A stretch of 14,454 nt of DNA from UMGS363 sp051891935 (GTDB lineage Bacteria > Bacillota > Clostridia > Oscillospirales > Ruminococcaceae): contig JBJFFR010000090.1 of the NCBI GenBank assembly GCA_051891935.1, positions 1-14,454 of the forward strand. The letters run 5' to 3'. Every line of letters begins with the position of its first letter. The first letter of the stretch is position 1. The position numbers were made by a program, and so were the translations under genes. Below, in pieces: positions 5,746 through 13,962 of this stretch. Below the pieces are notes generated by a model. The model ran no database searches. It had not been told where the DNA came from and saw only the letters and a list, made by a program, of their open reading frames with translations.

Positions 5746-7160
5746 TGAATGGAATTGATGATGTGAGCAAGGTCTTCGGAAAGTGCACGGGTGCGCTGCT
5801 TCGTCAGTACTATGCTTCGGCGGAAGGCTGGCGAAGGATATACGGCGGCGAACCTGACTGGAAGACGGTGAAAAAGTCGGGTCTGTATCGGGGCGGCAGC
5901 AGAAGAATGAATATGCTCGGTACGGCGAAGGTGCTTTGCGACCGTTTTGCGGCAGGGGTAATGGCGGAAAAGCCGAGCCTTGTTTTCGCTGACGAAAGGG
6001 TCGGCGAATATGTTGGCAGGGTGCTTGACGAGAGCAATTTCTGGGGCAGGCTGACGGAGCGTTTGCCGTATGCTTTTGCTATGGGCGGCTGTGTTTTCAG
6101 ACCGTACATAAATTCGGGAAGGGTCGGTATTGACTGCGTTCTCGGCAGCAGCTTCGTTCCGCTCGAATGGGATGAAAACGGAGTTACGGCGGCTTGCTTT
6201 CGCAGCAGTTTGGTGAGAAACGGCATACGGTACACTTTGCTTGAAAAGAGAGGTATTGAGGGCAAAACGGCGGTATCGGAGCACAGGCTTTTCTGTGCAA
6301 AGGACGGTGCGGCGTATTCTAAAGACGGAGCGGTTTTTTCATCGGAATGTGCGCTTTCACAGGTTTATCCCGAGCTTTCGCCGAGGGTGGAATATGACGG
6401 TATCGGGAGCAGGCTGTTCTCGGTATTCAAGGTTTTCGGGGCGAACAATCTTTATCCCGAAATTCCGCTCGGGATATCGGTTTTTGCGAACGCTGCCGAC
6501 ACGCTTCGGGCGCTGGATGTTGCGTTCGACAGCTTTGCGAGGGAATTTATTCTCGGAAAGAAGAGGATCATCGTACCGAGCAGCTGCGTTCAGACTGTGG
6601 TGGACATTGCAACGGGCGAGCAGCGGCAGTATTTTGACGCTGACGATGAGGCTTATGTTGCGCTGAAATGCGATGAGGAAAGCGAGCTGAAGATCACCGA
6701 CAACACGGTGGAGCTTCGTGTGGACGAGCATATCAAGGCGATAAATGCGCTGCTGAACATACTCTGCTTTCAGACGGGACTTTCGGTGGGGACGTTTTCC
6801 TTTGACGCAAACGAGGGTGTAAAGACTGCGACCGAGATCATCTCCCGTGACAGCAGGACGGCTGCGACCGTTCGTGTTCAGCAGAATGCGCTCGGAGCGG
6901 CGATAGAGGAGCTTGTGCACGAAATTGCGGAGCTTGGGGTGTATCTCGGGGAGCTTGGCGAGGACGGTGACACTTCGGTAAAGGTTTCGTGGCAGGACGG
7001 TATCATTACGGACGAGAACACGCTCATCGAGAACAATGTGAAGCTTGTTCAGAATGGCTTGAAGTCGAAGCTTACTGCGATAATGGAGCTTTTCGGCTGT
7101 GGCTATGAGGAAGCCATGAAGGAATACGAGAGGATACAAAAGGAAGAAAGGGGAAATTGA
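5745..7160 (+). CDS. Phage portal protein (SPP1 gp6-like)
   Basis: A 471-residue protein from ATG 5745; a TTG three bases earlier is also open but less likely. GGGGGGA precedes it. The size and the segment GLSVGTFSFD near residue 345, followed by KTATEIISRDSRTA, are typical of SPP1/A118-type portals. The portal forms the dodecameric ring at one capsid vertex, through which the terminase loads DNA and to which the connector attaches. The C-terminus is Lys/Glu-rich. Frame and motifs are intact. Position between terL and the scaffold/capsid genes is the standard one. The family call rests on motif memory and order. Confidence 0.85.
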   Translation: MNGIDDVSKVFGKCTGALLRQYYASAEGWRRIYGGEPDWKTVKKSGLYRGGSRRMNMLGTAKVLCDRFAAGVMAEKPSLVFADERVGEYVGRVLDESNFWGRLTERLPYAFAMGGCVFRPYINSGRVGIDCVLGSSFVPLEWDENGVTAACFRSSLVRNGIRYTLLEKRGIEGKTAVSEHRLFCAKDGAAYSKDGAVFSSECALSQVYPELSPRVEYDGIGSRLFSVFKVFGANNLYPEIPLGISVFANAADTLRALDVAFDSFAREFILGKKRIIVPSSCVQTVVDIATGEQRQYFDADDEAYVALKCDEESELKITDNTVELRVDEHIKAINALLNILCFQTGLSVGTFSFDANEGVKTATEIISRDSRTAATVRVQQNALGAAIEELVHEIAELGVYLGELGEDGDTSVKVSWQDGIITDENTLIENNVKLVQNGLKSKLTAIMELFGCGYEEAMKEYERIQKEERGN

Positions 7161-7161
7161 T

Positions 7162-7503
7162 ATGGAAGAAGATATTCTTGAAAACGAAGCTGCGGAAGGC
7201 TCTGCGGAAAATGTTCCGACCGAACGTGAGCAGCTGCTTGAGGACAAGCTTTTCTGCATACAGAGCGGCGTTCCCGAGGAGAACTGCGAGGTCGTTATTG
7301 CGGCGGCTTCGGCTATGGGGAACGCTGACAGAAGGGCTGCGATCACGGAGGTTCTGGAGAAGTTCCCGTTCTTCAAGCCTGTTCGCGAGGATCGCCCCGA
7401 CAGATCGGGAGTGACTACGGGCGTACACATTGAGGGTATGCAGGGTCAGGTAATTTCGGGAGTTGAAGAAGCGTTTTTTGCGGCAAATCCCGAGTGCAGA
7501 TAA
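7162..7503 (+). CDS. Short scaffold-like phage protein
   Basis: A 113-residue acidic protein starting one base after the portal stop, with AAAGGGG about eight bases before its ATG. It occupies the scaffold position between portal and capsid. Residues 20-65 (REQLLEDKLF, GVPEENCEVVIAAASAMGNADRRAAITEVLEKF) resemble the C-terminal half of DUF4355- and Gp20-type scaffolds. The long coiled coil those proteins usually have is missing, so it is about half the usual size. It may be a reduced scaffold or a minor head protein. No protease motif is visible. Confidence 0.55.
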   Translation: MEEDILENEAAEGSAENVPTEREQLLEDKLFCIQSGVPEENCEVVIAAASAMGNADRRAAITEVLEKFPFFKPVREDRPDRSGVTTGVHIEGMQGQVISGVEEAFFAANPECR

Positions 7504-7542
7504 AAATACAAACAATATTTTAAATTTATGGAGGAAAAAACT

Positions 7543-8400
7543 ATGGCAGAACTTATTACAAATCGTTATTCACAGCTCGTTGACGCAAAGCTCAGAGCTA
7601 CGCTTGTCACACAGGACAACTACATTTTCAGCACCGTTCACGAGGGCAGCGGAACGGGCGGTGCGGTCATCATCCCGATCCGTGACACGGAGGTCGAGGT
7701 CAAGGCTTATGACAAGGCGAACGGTGCGGCGCTTTCTTCGGGTGCGACTACATATCACACTCTCATCATGTCAAACGATGAAGCGGTGAACGAGCTTATT
7801 GACGGTTATGACGCGGCGGCTCTTCCCGATGATGTTGTTGCGGAAGCAAGTCTTTCCGCAGGCTACACGCTCGGTCTTTCTATGGACAAGAAGTCCATTG
7901 CTGCGCTTGAAACAACGGCAGGGGTAAAGGTTTGCGATAAAAAGACAGCCTGCACCGCTTCAGACGCTTACAGCACGGTCGCAAAGGCAAGAACTTATCT
8001 TTCCAGAATGGGTGTGCCTGCATCGAACCGCTGGCTCATTGCTTCACCCGAATTTATGGAGGTCATCATGCAGGATGACAAGTTCATCCGAGGCGGAAAT
8101 CTTTCGCAGGAGCTTGTAAAGGCAGGCTGCGTCGGCAGGATCGCAGGCTTCAACGTTTTTGAGTCGAACAATCTTATGTTTGAGGACACAACGGCTGTTT
8201 CGGGCAAGAAGACGACAACGGAGTTTATCTGCGGTCATCCGAACTGGTGCCACCGTGTATGCGAATGGGCAGTTCCCGTTGCTGTAAATCCGATCGCTGA
8301 CGGTGTTCACATCGGTGCTGCGGCTGTTCAGGGCAGAAAGGTCTATGCCGTTCACATTTCCAAGCCGGAAACGGTTTATGTAAAGAGAACGGAAGCTTGA
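7543..8400 (+). CDS. Major capsid protein
   Basis: A 285-residue protein. ATG 7543 is chosen over ATG 7528 because GGAGG (7530-7534) lies between them at ideal distance from 7543. The N-terminus MAELITNRYSQLVDAKLRATLV, the hydrophobic central part and the C-terminal region (VPVAVNPIADGVHIGAAAVQGRKVYAV) fit HK97-fold coat proteins; RWLIASPEFMEVIM resembles the A-domain strand-helix segment of these coats. Codon choice is visibly more restricted than in its neighbours (GTC, ATC, AAC, TAC favoured), as expected for the most abundant product. The 39-base gap before it is the only real gap in the operon. No N-terminal delta-domain or maturation protease is seen. Confidence 0.85.
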   Translation: MAELITNRYSQLVDAKLRATLVTQDNYIFSTVHEGSGTGGAVIIPIRDTEVEVKAYDKANGAALSSGATTYHTLIMSNDEAVNELIDGYDAAALPDDVVAEASLSAGYTLGLSMDKKSIAALETTAGVKVCDKKTACTASDAYSTVAKARTYLSRMGVPASNRWLIASPEFMEVIMQDDKFIRGGNLSQELVKAGCVGRIAGFNVFESNNLMFEDTTAVSGKKTTTEFICGHPNWCHRVCEWAVPVAVNPIADGVHIGAAAVQGRKVYAVHISKPETVYVKRTEA

Positions 8401-8402
8401 TA

Positions 8403-8822
8403 ATGGCGAAATACGCAGGAAAGGAGGTGATCTTTACGGCTTATGCTGACATTGGAAAATACATGGAGCGGCAGCCCGAAATAAGCGAGGATGAAGCAAA
8501 AAGGCTGCTTGAAAAGGCGGAAAATGAAGTCGGAGTTATGACGGGATTTGCTGTTGAGAAACGTGGCTTTGAAAATTTCGGCGAATTTGAAAGGGATATG
8601 ATAGAGAAGGCTGTTTATGCGCAGGCTGACTATATGCTTGAAAATGGCGGTGGGATCGACAACAGCACAGACGAGCCGATCTCGGTCAAGCTGGGCAGCT
8701 TTTCTTACAGTATGGGCACCGGTTCGTTGGAAAAAAGCTCGTCACGGAGCGCTTTTTCAAAAACGGCACTTGGATTTCTTGAAGCTGCAGGGGTATTATC
8801 AAGGAGAATAGGGGTGGAATAA
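8403..8822 (+). CDS. Phage head-tail connector (gp6/gp15-like adaptor)
   Basis: A 139-residue protein from ATG 8403, with GGAAG seven bases before it. The segment YADIGKYMERQPEISEDEAKRL, then FEREMIEKAVYAQADY-like helices, is typical of small all-alpha head-tail adaptors that bind under the portal ring. A perfect 13-base Shine-Dalgarno lies inside the gene at 8420-8432, with an in-frame ACG eight bases on, so a shorter product starting near residue 12 cannot be excluded. The stop codon abuts the next gene's ATG. Confidence 0.7.
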   Translation: MAKYAGKEVIFTAYADIGKYMERQPEISEDEAKRLLEKAENEVGVMTGFAVEKRGFENFGEFERDMIEKAVYAQADYMLENGGGIDNSTDEPISVKLGSFSYSMGTGSLEKSSSRSAFSKTALGFLEAAGVLSRRIGVE

Positions 8823-9173
8823 ATGAGAAGAATACCGAAATTTTTGCTTATCCACAGGGCAAAGCTTTACGAGCCGTCAAGCGGCGGTTTTTTCGGGGCA
8901 GAATGCGGTGAACCGACCGAATTGAGCTTTATCAGGATAGATCGCACGGCGAAGATAAACCGTGACGGAATAAAGGGGTTCAACGACAAGGCTTCGGGGG
9001 ACGCTTTGCTGATCTATGACTGCGGAAACAGTTTGCCGTCGGGGGTGGATTTTCACATTGGGCAGCGGATATTTTTTTCGGGAAAAAGCTTTTCGGTGAG
9101 CGGTGTGAGCGTTCTTTTCGGCAGAGATTCTCCGCATCATATTGAGGTAATATTGGAGGAGATTGGCGTATGA
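8823..9173 (+). CDS. Putative minor capsid / head completion protein (Minor_capsid_1-like)
   Basis: A 116-residue protein whose ATG follows the connector stop with no gap. The beginning RRIPKFLLIHRAKLYEP, the middle part with GDALLIYDCGNSLPSGVDF and the late segment FFSGKSFSVSGVSVLFG followed by HHIEVIL match the pattern of A118-type minor capsid protein 1. These proteins are small beta-barrels that act as a stopper or joining piece between head and tail. It overlaps the next gene in an ATGA, so translation is coupled. Confidence 0.7.
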   Translation: MRRIPKFLLIHRAKLYEPSSGGFFGAECGEPTELSFIRIDRTAKINRDGIKGFNDKASGDALLIYDCGNSLPSGVDFHIGQRIFFSGKSFSVSGVSVLFGRDSPHHIEVILEEIGV

Positions 9174-9559
9174 AAAGCATTGCGGAGGAGATCGTCAGCG
9201 AGATAAGCAGGGTATGTGAAGCAAAGGCTTCGGTGCGGCTTTCGGCTGCCGGGGGAACGGCGTTTTACCCTATTTCGGACAGGCTGAAAGTATCGTTTCT
9301 TGACAAGGGAGAGCTTCGGGAGATGACGGTCAGGGTCAAGATGAAGGGCGAAGTGCCGAGCGTGATCTTTGCGGCGGCGGAGAAATTCTGCTCGGACATC
9401 GGCAGCTTCGGGGACATTGTCGGGGAGAATTTCCGTGTGGTCGGCGTTGTTCCTTCGGAAAGGCCTTCGATGGAAAGCTGTGCGGAGAACGGAATGAGCA
9501 TTGTTTCGTTTGCGCTTACGGCTGAATACATACTTGAAAGGGGGCAAGCTCTGCAATGA
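9170..9559 (+). CDS. Tail-completion-like minor phage protein
   Basis: A 129-residue protein with GGAGGAG about eight bases before its ATG; it overlaps both neighbours by ATGA. The N-terminal helix (IAEEIVSEISRVCEA) followed by alternating strands, and the C-terminal SIVSFALTAEYILERG strand, fit the tail-terminator or gp17-like fold normally placed here. I see no definite signature. It could instead be a very short tail-tube-like protein, which would matter because no other tube candidate exists in the window. Confidence 0.5.
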   Translation: MKSIAEEIVSEISRVCEAKASVRLSAAGGTAFYPISDRLKVSFLDKGELREMTVRVKMKGEVPSVIFAAAEKFCSDIGSFGDIVGENFRVVGVVPSERPSMESCAENGMSIVSFALTAEYILERGQALQ

Positions 9560-10413
9560 GGGTAGTTTTTACGGCGGCTTCGGGTGAGGATCTTGATCTT
9601 TCACGGGGACTTATCCGAGCGGTTTCGGTGGGCGGAATTTTTCCCGAGAGGGAGCTGAACGTTGAGGAAAACGGCACGGACGGAGCAAGCGTTGTTTCCG
9701 AGCGGCGCGGTTCGAGGAAGATAAAGCTTCGCGCGGCGATATGCGGAGATATCGGACGTTCGCAGGAGGTATTATCGTCGGTTTTCGGCTTTTCGGGAAT
9801 GGGAAGGCTGACGTTTATCCTCGGGGAAAAGGATATCGGCATCGGCTGCTATGTGAACAAGGTTTCGGTCGAGGCTGCGGACGGGACGAGCTTTGCGGAG
9901 ATAGACTTTTTATGTCCGAATCCGTTCTTTGAAAGGGGCGGCGGTACGGAGATAGATGTTCTGATCTGCGGTCAGACGGGAAAGTGGGAATTCGATGACT
10001 GGGAGCTTTATGAGGAAGAGCTGACGGAGCTTTCGGAGATATTTTCGGGAAGCTCGGCATTTGTGCCGAATAACGGCGGATTTGATGCAGGGTGTATCGT
10101 CACGGCGGAGGTTCTGGGTGCTGTTTCGGAGATACGGGCAATAAATGTCGTAACGAAGGAATTCATAGGTGTGAAGGGTGATTTTTTGGCAGGAGATATT
10201 GTCATTTTCCGCTGCATTGACGGTGAAAAGGGGATATTTCTTTCAAGCGTTCACGACAGTGCAAAGCTTGAGGACATCACACATCGGATAATATGGGGTT
10301 CGTCGTTCTTCAAGATCGCGCCGAACGGTACGAGGGTCAGGGTCGTAACGGACAGGGTCGGAATGAACGTCACGGCGCACATAAGCTTAAAGGAATATTC
10401 GGAGGGATTCTGA
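9556..10413 (+). CDS. Distal tail (Dit)-like protein
   Basis: A 285-residue protein. The first 130 residues contain the pattern seen in Sipho_tail/Dit N-terminal domains: VSERRGSRKIKLRAAICGD, then a segment on replacing or measuring a value (SVFGFSGMGRLTFI), a Cys-Tyr-Val-Asn-Lys strand, and AEIDFLCPNPFF, a strong Dit-like motif (F-x-CPNPFF). The C-terminal part is beta-rich, consistent with a galectin-like domain. Dit forms the hexameric hub of siphophage tail tips. It starts in an ATGA overlap with the preceding head-completion genes, without any tail-tube or tape-measure gene between, which is unusual. Confidence 0.75.
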   Translation: MRVVFTAASGEDLDLSRGLIRAVSVGGIFPERELNVEENGTDGASVVSERRGSRKIKLRAAICGDIGRSQEVLSSVFGFSGMGRLTFILGEKDIGIGCYVNKVSVEAADGTSFAEIDFLCPNPFFERGGGTEIDVLICGQTGKWEFDDWELYEEELTELSEIFSGSSAFVPNNGGFDAGCIVTAEVLGAVSEIRAINVVTKEFIGVKGDFLAGDIVIFRCIDGEKGIFLSSVHDSAKLEDITHRIIWGSSFFKIAPNGTRVRVVTDRVGMNVTAHISLKEYSEGF

Positions 10414-11502
10414 TTGGACGTATATATTTATGAAAGCACCGAGGGTAGATATCTTCATCTGCTCGGTGTGACGGACAGGACGGTGAATTTCAGCGTTGAA
10501 AGGCTTTTATGCGGCGGTGACAAGCTAAAGGCGGTGTTTGTTTCGGGAGAAAGCAGCGAAAGGCTCATCAGATCTGAGCGCATCATTGAGATACCCGAGG
10601 TTTTTTCGGGGCTTATAACGGGGATAAAAAAGCCTGCGGACGGCGGAAGCATTGAGGTCGAGGCGGTTTCATTTTCGGGACTTCTTTCAAGGCGTGTACT
10701 TACCGAATATGAAGACGGTGACAGCTTTCTGACGGTCGTTGAAAGGAACTGCGGAGCTTTGGCGGACGAAAAGAGGGCGTTCCCGAACACATTCGTTGAC
10801 AAGTCGGCTGATTGTTTATTCACGGTTCCCCATGAATATCTGAAACGAAGTCTTTCCATGGCGGCTGCGGCGGTCATTGAAAAGGGTTTTCGGATATGCT
10901 CGGAGATCGTTCACGAAAATGACGGTGCGAGGGTGCGTTTATACGGGCGTTACACCGTTGACAGGAGCGTTGGTTCGGGGACGGAGCTGCCCGTTATTCT
11001 TTCGTCCGGATATGACACGCTCGGTCGGCAGACTTATTCTTACAGCGAAAAGGGGACGGTCAGCAGCGCATTGATCTACACAAAAATAGGCAGCGGAGCA
11101 GGAGGCTATGAATGGTCGGAGTTTTTCGGAGAGTCAAGCGGCTTTCGGCGATGTGAAAGCTCATTCATGGTTTCGCCTGTTGTGACATACAGCTTTGAAC
11201 TGGACGGTGAAAGGATAGTTTACAAGGCACAGCTTGATGAAGAGGCGGTAAGGGAGGCTGCAGAGGAGCTTTTTGCGGTCAAGGTTTCTCCGCCGAGCGA
11301 GGTGATCTCGGCTTCACTCGGGGGCGGTGCGGTCGCGGCGATGCGCTCGGGAGAATTCACCGTCGGGGACATGGTGACACTTTATCCCGACGAGAACGGA
11401 AGCAACTCCGCACGGAGGATAACAAAGATAATTGAGCGTTACGAAAACGGAGGTTTAACGATGACGGTTTTTCTTGACAGGCTGAAAAGAGAGGAGATTT
11501 AA
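10414..11502 (+). CDS. Siphovirus Gp37-like tail protein
   Basis: A 362-residue protein starting at TTG 10414, directly after the previous stop, with GGAGGG seven bases before. The N-terminal part (VYIYESTEGRYLHLLG, then IIEIPEVFSGLITGI) and the C-terminal half (a tandem of strands with RRITKIIERYENGGLTMTVFLD at the end) follow the pattern of ReqiPepy6 Gp37-like proteins, which occupy the tail-hub position next to Dit in Clostridia phages. It would sit below Dit and carry the fibre. No peptidase motif is seen. The family call is by recall of pattern and order. Confidence 0.65.
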   Translation: MDVYIYESTEGRYLHLLGVTDRTVNFSVERLLCGGDKLKAVFVSGESSERLIRSERIIEIPEVFSGLITGIKKPADGGSIEVEAVSFSGLLSRRVLTEYEDGDSFLTVVERNCGALADEKRAFPNTFVDKSADCLFTVPHEYLKRSLSMAAAAVIEKGFRICSEIVHENDGARVRLYGRYTVDRSVGSGTELPVILSSGYDTLGRQTYSYSEKGTVSSALIYTKIGSGAGGYEWSEFFGESSGFRRCESSFMVSPVVTYSFELDGERIVYKAQLDEEAVREAAEELFAVKVSPPSEVISASLGGGAVAAMRSGEFTVGDMVTLYPDENGSNSARRITKIIERYENGGLTMTVFLDRLKREEI

Positions 11503-11503
11503 A

Positions 11504-12739
11504 ATGTCAAACGAATATGGATTTTTTGCGTCAAAGGATCATGACAGGCGCTATTCGGCGGATGATTTCAGCGCCTTTTTCGGGGATTTTTTTACGAACG
11601 GTGTACTTGGGACGAATACTTCTGCACTTAAGGTCAGTGCGGCGGGGGATATGGATATTTCGGTAGCTTCGGGAACGGCATACATCAACGGTCGCTGGTA
11701 CCGCAAACAAAGTGCGCAGGTGTTGACAGTCGGAGCTTCCGACACTCTTTACGGCAGGATAGATGCGGCAGTAATACGCTGCGATCTTGAAAAGCGAATG
11801 ATCTATCCCTTTATAATTGAGGGGATGCCCGATGAAGTTCCCGAAAAGCCGAGTCATTTAAGGGATGAAAAATGCTATGACATTGTACTTGCATACATAA
11901 GCATTGAGGCAAACTGCGTCCAGATCACCAATGCGGACATTACCGACACGAGAGGGTTTGATGAGCTTTGCGGATTTGTAACAAGTGCGATAGATCACAT
12001 TGACACATCGGGACTTTTTACACAGTACGAAGCACAATGGAATCTTTTAAAGGCGGCTTGTGCGCAGGACGCCGAGGCTGTTATTGCGGCATGGGACGCT
12101 TTGAACACGGTGAAGTCGGTAAACAAGCTTATACCCGACAACGGAGATCTGACGCTCACGCAGAGCCTTATCCCTTCGGACGGTGCGGCATTTCAGTTCC
12201 CATTCTATATTCAGAGCGGAACGGTGACGGTTGACAGCACGGCGGCTTCAAGTGGTGTGAGCGTTACTTTACCCGTAAAGTACAAGGCTGCGCCGCTTGT
12301 CATGCTGTCGGGGTCGACATACATCAGTGGCGGTCAAAAGCCGATAGTTACATCTTACACGGATGTTACGGAGGAAGGCTTCAAGATCTATGCTTATGAA
12401 ATACAGACTGTACCGTCAGGACTTCCGCGATCCGGAACGGTCAACTGGGTAACGCTTGGGGTGCTTTCTATTGTGATAATAAAGCAGCCGACTGATCAGA
12501 CAGCAGTTGCCGGAGAAAGAGCTACTTTTACCGTTTCTGCGGAAGGTGATGAACTTACATATAAGTGGCAGCTATCCAGTGATGGTGTGACGTGGTACAA
12601 TCTCGGAGTAACCACTGCTACTTACTCGTTTGTTACAAAGGCTGCAAACAATGGTATGATGTACAGATGTGTTATTACTGCTCAAAACGGTGACAGTATC
12701 ACAACGGATGTTGCAACACTTACGGTTATAGGGGGATAA
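11504..12739 (+). CDS. Tail fibre / receptor-binding protein with C-terminal Ig-like domain
   Basis: A 411-residue protein with GAGGAG seven bases before its ATG. The N-terminal 150 residues (beginning NEYGFFASKDHDRRYSADDF, with the strand-rich GTAYINGRWY) are typical of baseplate-attached fibre proteins in Clostridia phages. The middle is helical and then beta-rich. From about residue 325 (KQPTDQTAVAGERATFTVSA) to the end is an immunoglobulin-like domain of the kind with Trp in YKWQLSS and Cys in YRCVITA. This tip domain is a candidate for binding surface glycan or protein. Its DNA is slightly poorer in G and C than the genes around it. Confidence 0.75.
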   Translation: MSNEYGFFASKDHDRRYSADDFSAFFGDFFTNGVLGTNTSALKVSAAGDMDISVASGTAYINGRWYRKQSAQVLTVGASDTLYGRIDAAVIRCDLEKRMIYPFIIEGMPDEVPEKPSHLRDEKCYDIVLAYISIEANCVQITNADITDTRGFDELCGFVTSAIDHIDTSGLFTQYEAQWNLLKAACAQDAEAVIAAWDALNTVKSVNKLIPDNGDLTLTQSLIPSDGAAFQFPFYIQSGTVTVDSTAASSGVSVTLPVKYKAAPLVMLSGSTYISGGQKPIVTSYTDVTEEGFKIYAYEIQTVPSGLPRSGTVNWVTLGVLSIVIIKQPTDQTAVAGERATFTVSAEGDELTYKWQLSSDGVTWYNLGVTTATYSFVTKAANNGMMYRCVITAQNGDSITTDVATLTVIGG

Positions 12740-12740
12740 G

Positions 12741-13127
12741 ATGGTTAAACAGATAAAAACTGATGAAAACAATGTTGTTATATGCTGCTCGCTCGGCGGT
12801 TTCGTCGAGGGCGGTTTTGATGTTGAGGACATTCCCGATGAGGTAATGGCTTGTCCGTCAAGGTGGCTGTTTATTCCTGCGGAGGTTGAAAAGAATGAAG
12901 AAAGCGGCGAAATCGAAGGTGAAGAAATTGGAGAGTTCGCTGTAGTTTCGCCCGTCAAGGGTACATACGAAGTCAATCCGAATTACAGTGAAGCGGCTGT
13001 TGAGGAAGGGTTTACGCTTGACGATCTTGTTCTTGCGGTTGCGGAGCTTGCGGAAGAATCGGCGGCGGACAAGCTTGAAATTGAAATGGCTATTGCAGAG
13101 CTTGCGGAGGTGATTTTAAATGGTTAA
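12741..13127 (+). CDS. Small acidic phage protein of unknown function
   Basis: A 128-residue protein, one base after the fibre stop, with GGGGG as ribosome site. It is strongly acidic (for example EKNEESGEIEGEEIGEF) and ends in helices with repeated AVAELAEE and AIAELAEV. Proteins of this size and charge are often found directly after tail fibre genes and before XkdX in Clostridia phages, perhaps as fibre chaperones, but I cannot name a family. It overlaps the XkdX-like gene by eight bases. Confidence 0.6.
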   Translation: MVKQIKTDENNVVICCSLGGFVEGGFDVEDIPDEVMACPSRWLFIPAEVEKNEESGEIEGEEIGEFAVVSPVKGTYEVNPNYSEAAVEEGFTLDDLVLAVAELAEESAADKLEIEMAIAELAEVILNG

Positions 13128-13251
13128 GATCTATTACAATCTTATCAAGGCAGGAAAAAGGGTTATTGACGATGTTCCGCTCAAGTGGCGTGATGAAGTT
13201 CAGAAGCTGCTTGATGAGGAGAATGGTGAGGTATCGGATGAAGATAACTGA
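13120..13251 (+). CDS. xkdX: XkdX-like small phage protein, 43 residues
   Basis: ATG at 13120 with GGAGGTGA six bases before; TGA at 13249-13251. The pattern YYNLIKAGKRVIDDVPLKW followed by RDEVQKLL is the signature of the XkdX family, small proteins found next to fibre genes in PBSX-type and many Firmicutes phages; function unknown. It overlaps the genes on both sides, by 8 and 14 bases, suggesting coupled translation. It is easily missed because of its length. Confidence 0.8.
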   Translation: MVKIYYNLIKAGKRVIDDVPLKWRDEVQKLLDEENGEVSDEDN

Positions 13252-13948
13252 CGCCTTGCTTACTCCGAACAAATTCAGCAGGCCGCAGATACCGCTGAAA
13301 AATGTGAAAAAAGTGGTTCTGCACTATGTTGGAAATCCTAACAGCACGGCTATGGCGAACAGAAATTATTTTGAGAATCAGAAGAATGGCGGCAGATATG
13401 TTTCTTCGCATTACATAGTCGGATTGGGCGGTGAGATACTGCGCTGTGTGCCCGAGAATGAGGTTGCTTACTGCTCAAATCGGGCAAACAGCTACAGCAT
13501 TTCAATTGAGTGCTGTCATCCCGATGCAAGCGGAAAATTCACGTCTGAAACAGAGAATTCTGCGGCGGAGCTTTGCGCATATCTGCTTAAAAAGTATGGG
13601 TTGACGGTCGATGACTTGATACGGCACTATGATGTGACGGGGAAGCAATGCCCGCTTTGGTTTGTGCCGACGAAATATCAATCGAAAGAGGTTGCAGATG
13701 CGAGATGGGCAGGCTTTAAGGCGCTTGTTTCGCAGAAAACGGGCAGGGAGTTTCTTATAAGGGTGAAGGACAGGGAGCTGAATGTTCGCAGGGATGCCGG
13801 TTTGATGAATGATATTGTGTCGGTGCTAAAGCAGGGCGAGGTTTACACTATCATCGAAGAAAAGCTTTACGGAAAGGTGCCGTGGGGGAAGCTTAAAAGC
13901 GGCATTGGCTGGGTAAGTCTTCTGCCGAAATATGTGACGAGAATATAG
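13238..13948 (+). CDS. N-acetylmuramoyl-L-alanine amidase (endolysin) with SH3 domain
   Basis: A 236-residue protein from ATG 13238; the open frame extends further upstream but that part is the XkdX-like gene in another frame, and GAGG lies six bases before 13238. Residues 20-160 are an Amidase_2 (PGRP/T7 lysozyme) domain: Zn ligands H29 (LHYVG), H130 (RHYDVTG) and C138 (KQCP), with E91 in SISIECC. The domain cuts between muramic acid and L-alanine of peptidoglycan. Residues about 170-236 form a bacterial SH3 domain (LNVRRDAG, GWVSLLPKYV) for cell-wall binding. There is no signal peptide, so export depends on the adjacent holin. All key residues are present. Confidence 0.92.
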   Translation: MKITDALLTPNKFSRPQIPLKNVKKVVLHYVGNPNSTAMANRNYFENQKNGGRYVSSHYIVGLGGEILRCVPENEVAYCSNRANSYSISIECCHPDASGKFTSETENSAAELCAYLLKKYGLTVDDLIRHYDVTGKQCPLWFVPTKYQSKEVADARWAGFKALVSQKTGREFLIRVKDRELNVRRDAGLMNDIVSVLKQGEVYTIIEEKLYGKVPWGKLKSGIGWVSLLPKYVTRI

Positions 13949-13962
13949 GGGGAGGTAACGGG

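Noticed and set aside
6357..7430. Long open frame of 357 codons on the - strand across the portal gene, with similar ones at 5592-6284 and 993-1835
   Set aside because: They are antisense shadows of motif-bearing genes, with Arg/Ser/Leu-rich translations and no ribosome sites.
7528..7542. Major capsid start at ATG 7528
   Set aside because: The GGAGG site lies inside this extension at the right distance from ATG 7543.
13166..13237. N-terminal extension of the amidase from ATG 13166
   Set aside because: The extra residues are rich in Arg, Met and Ser and unlike the family. The same bases encode the XkdX-like protein, and a ribosome site precedes ATG 13238.
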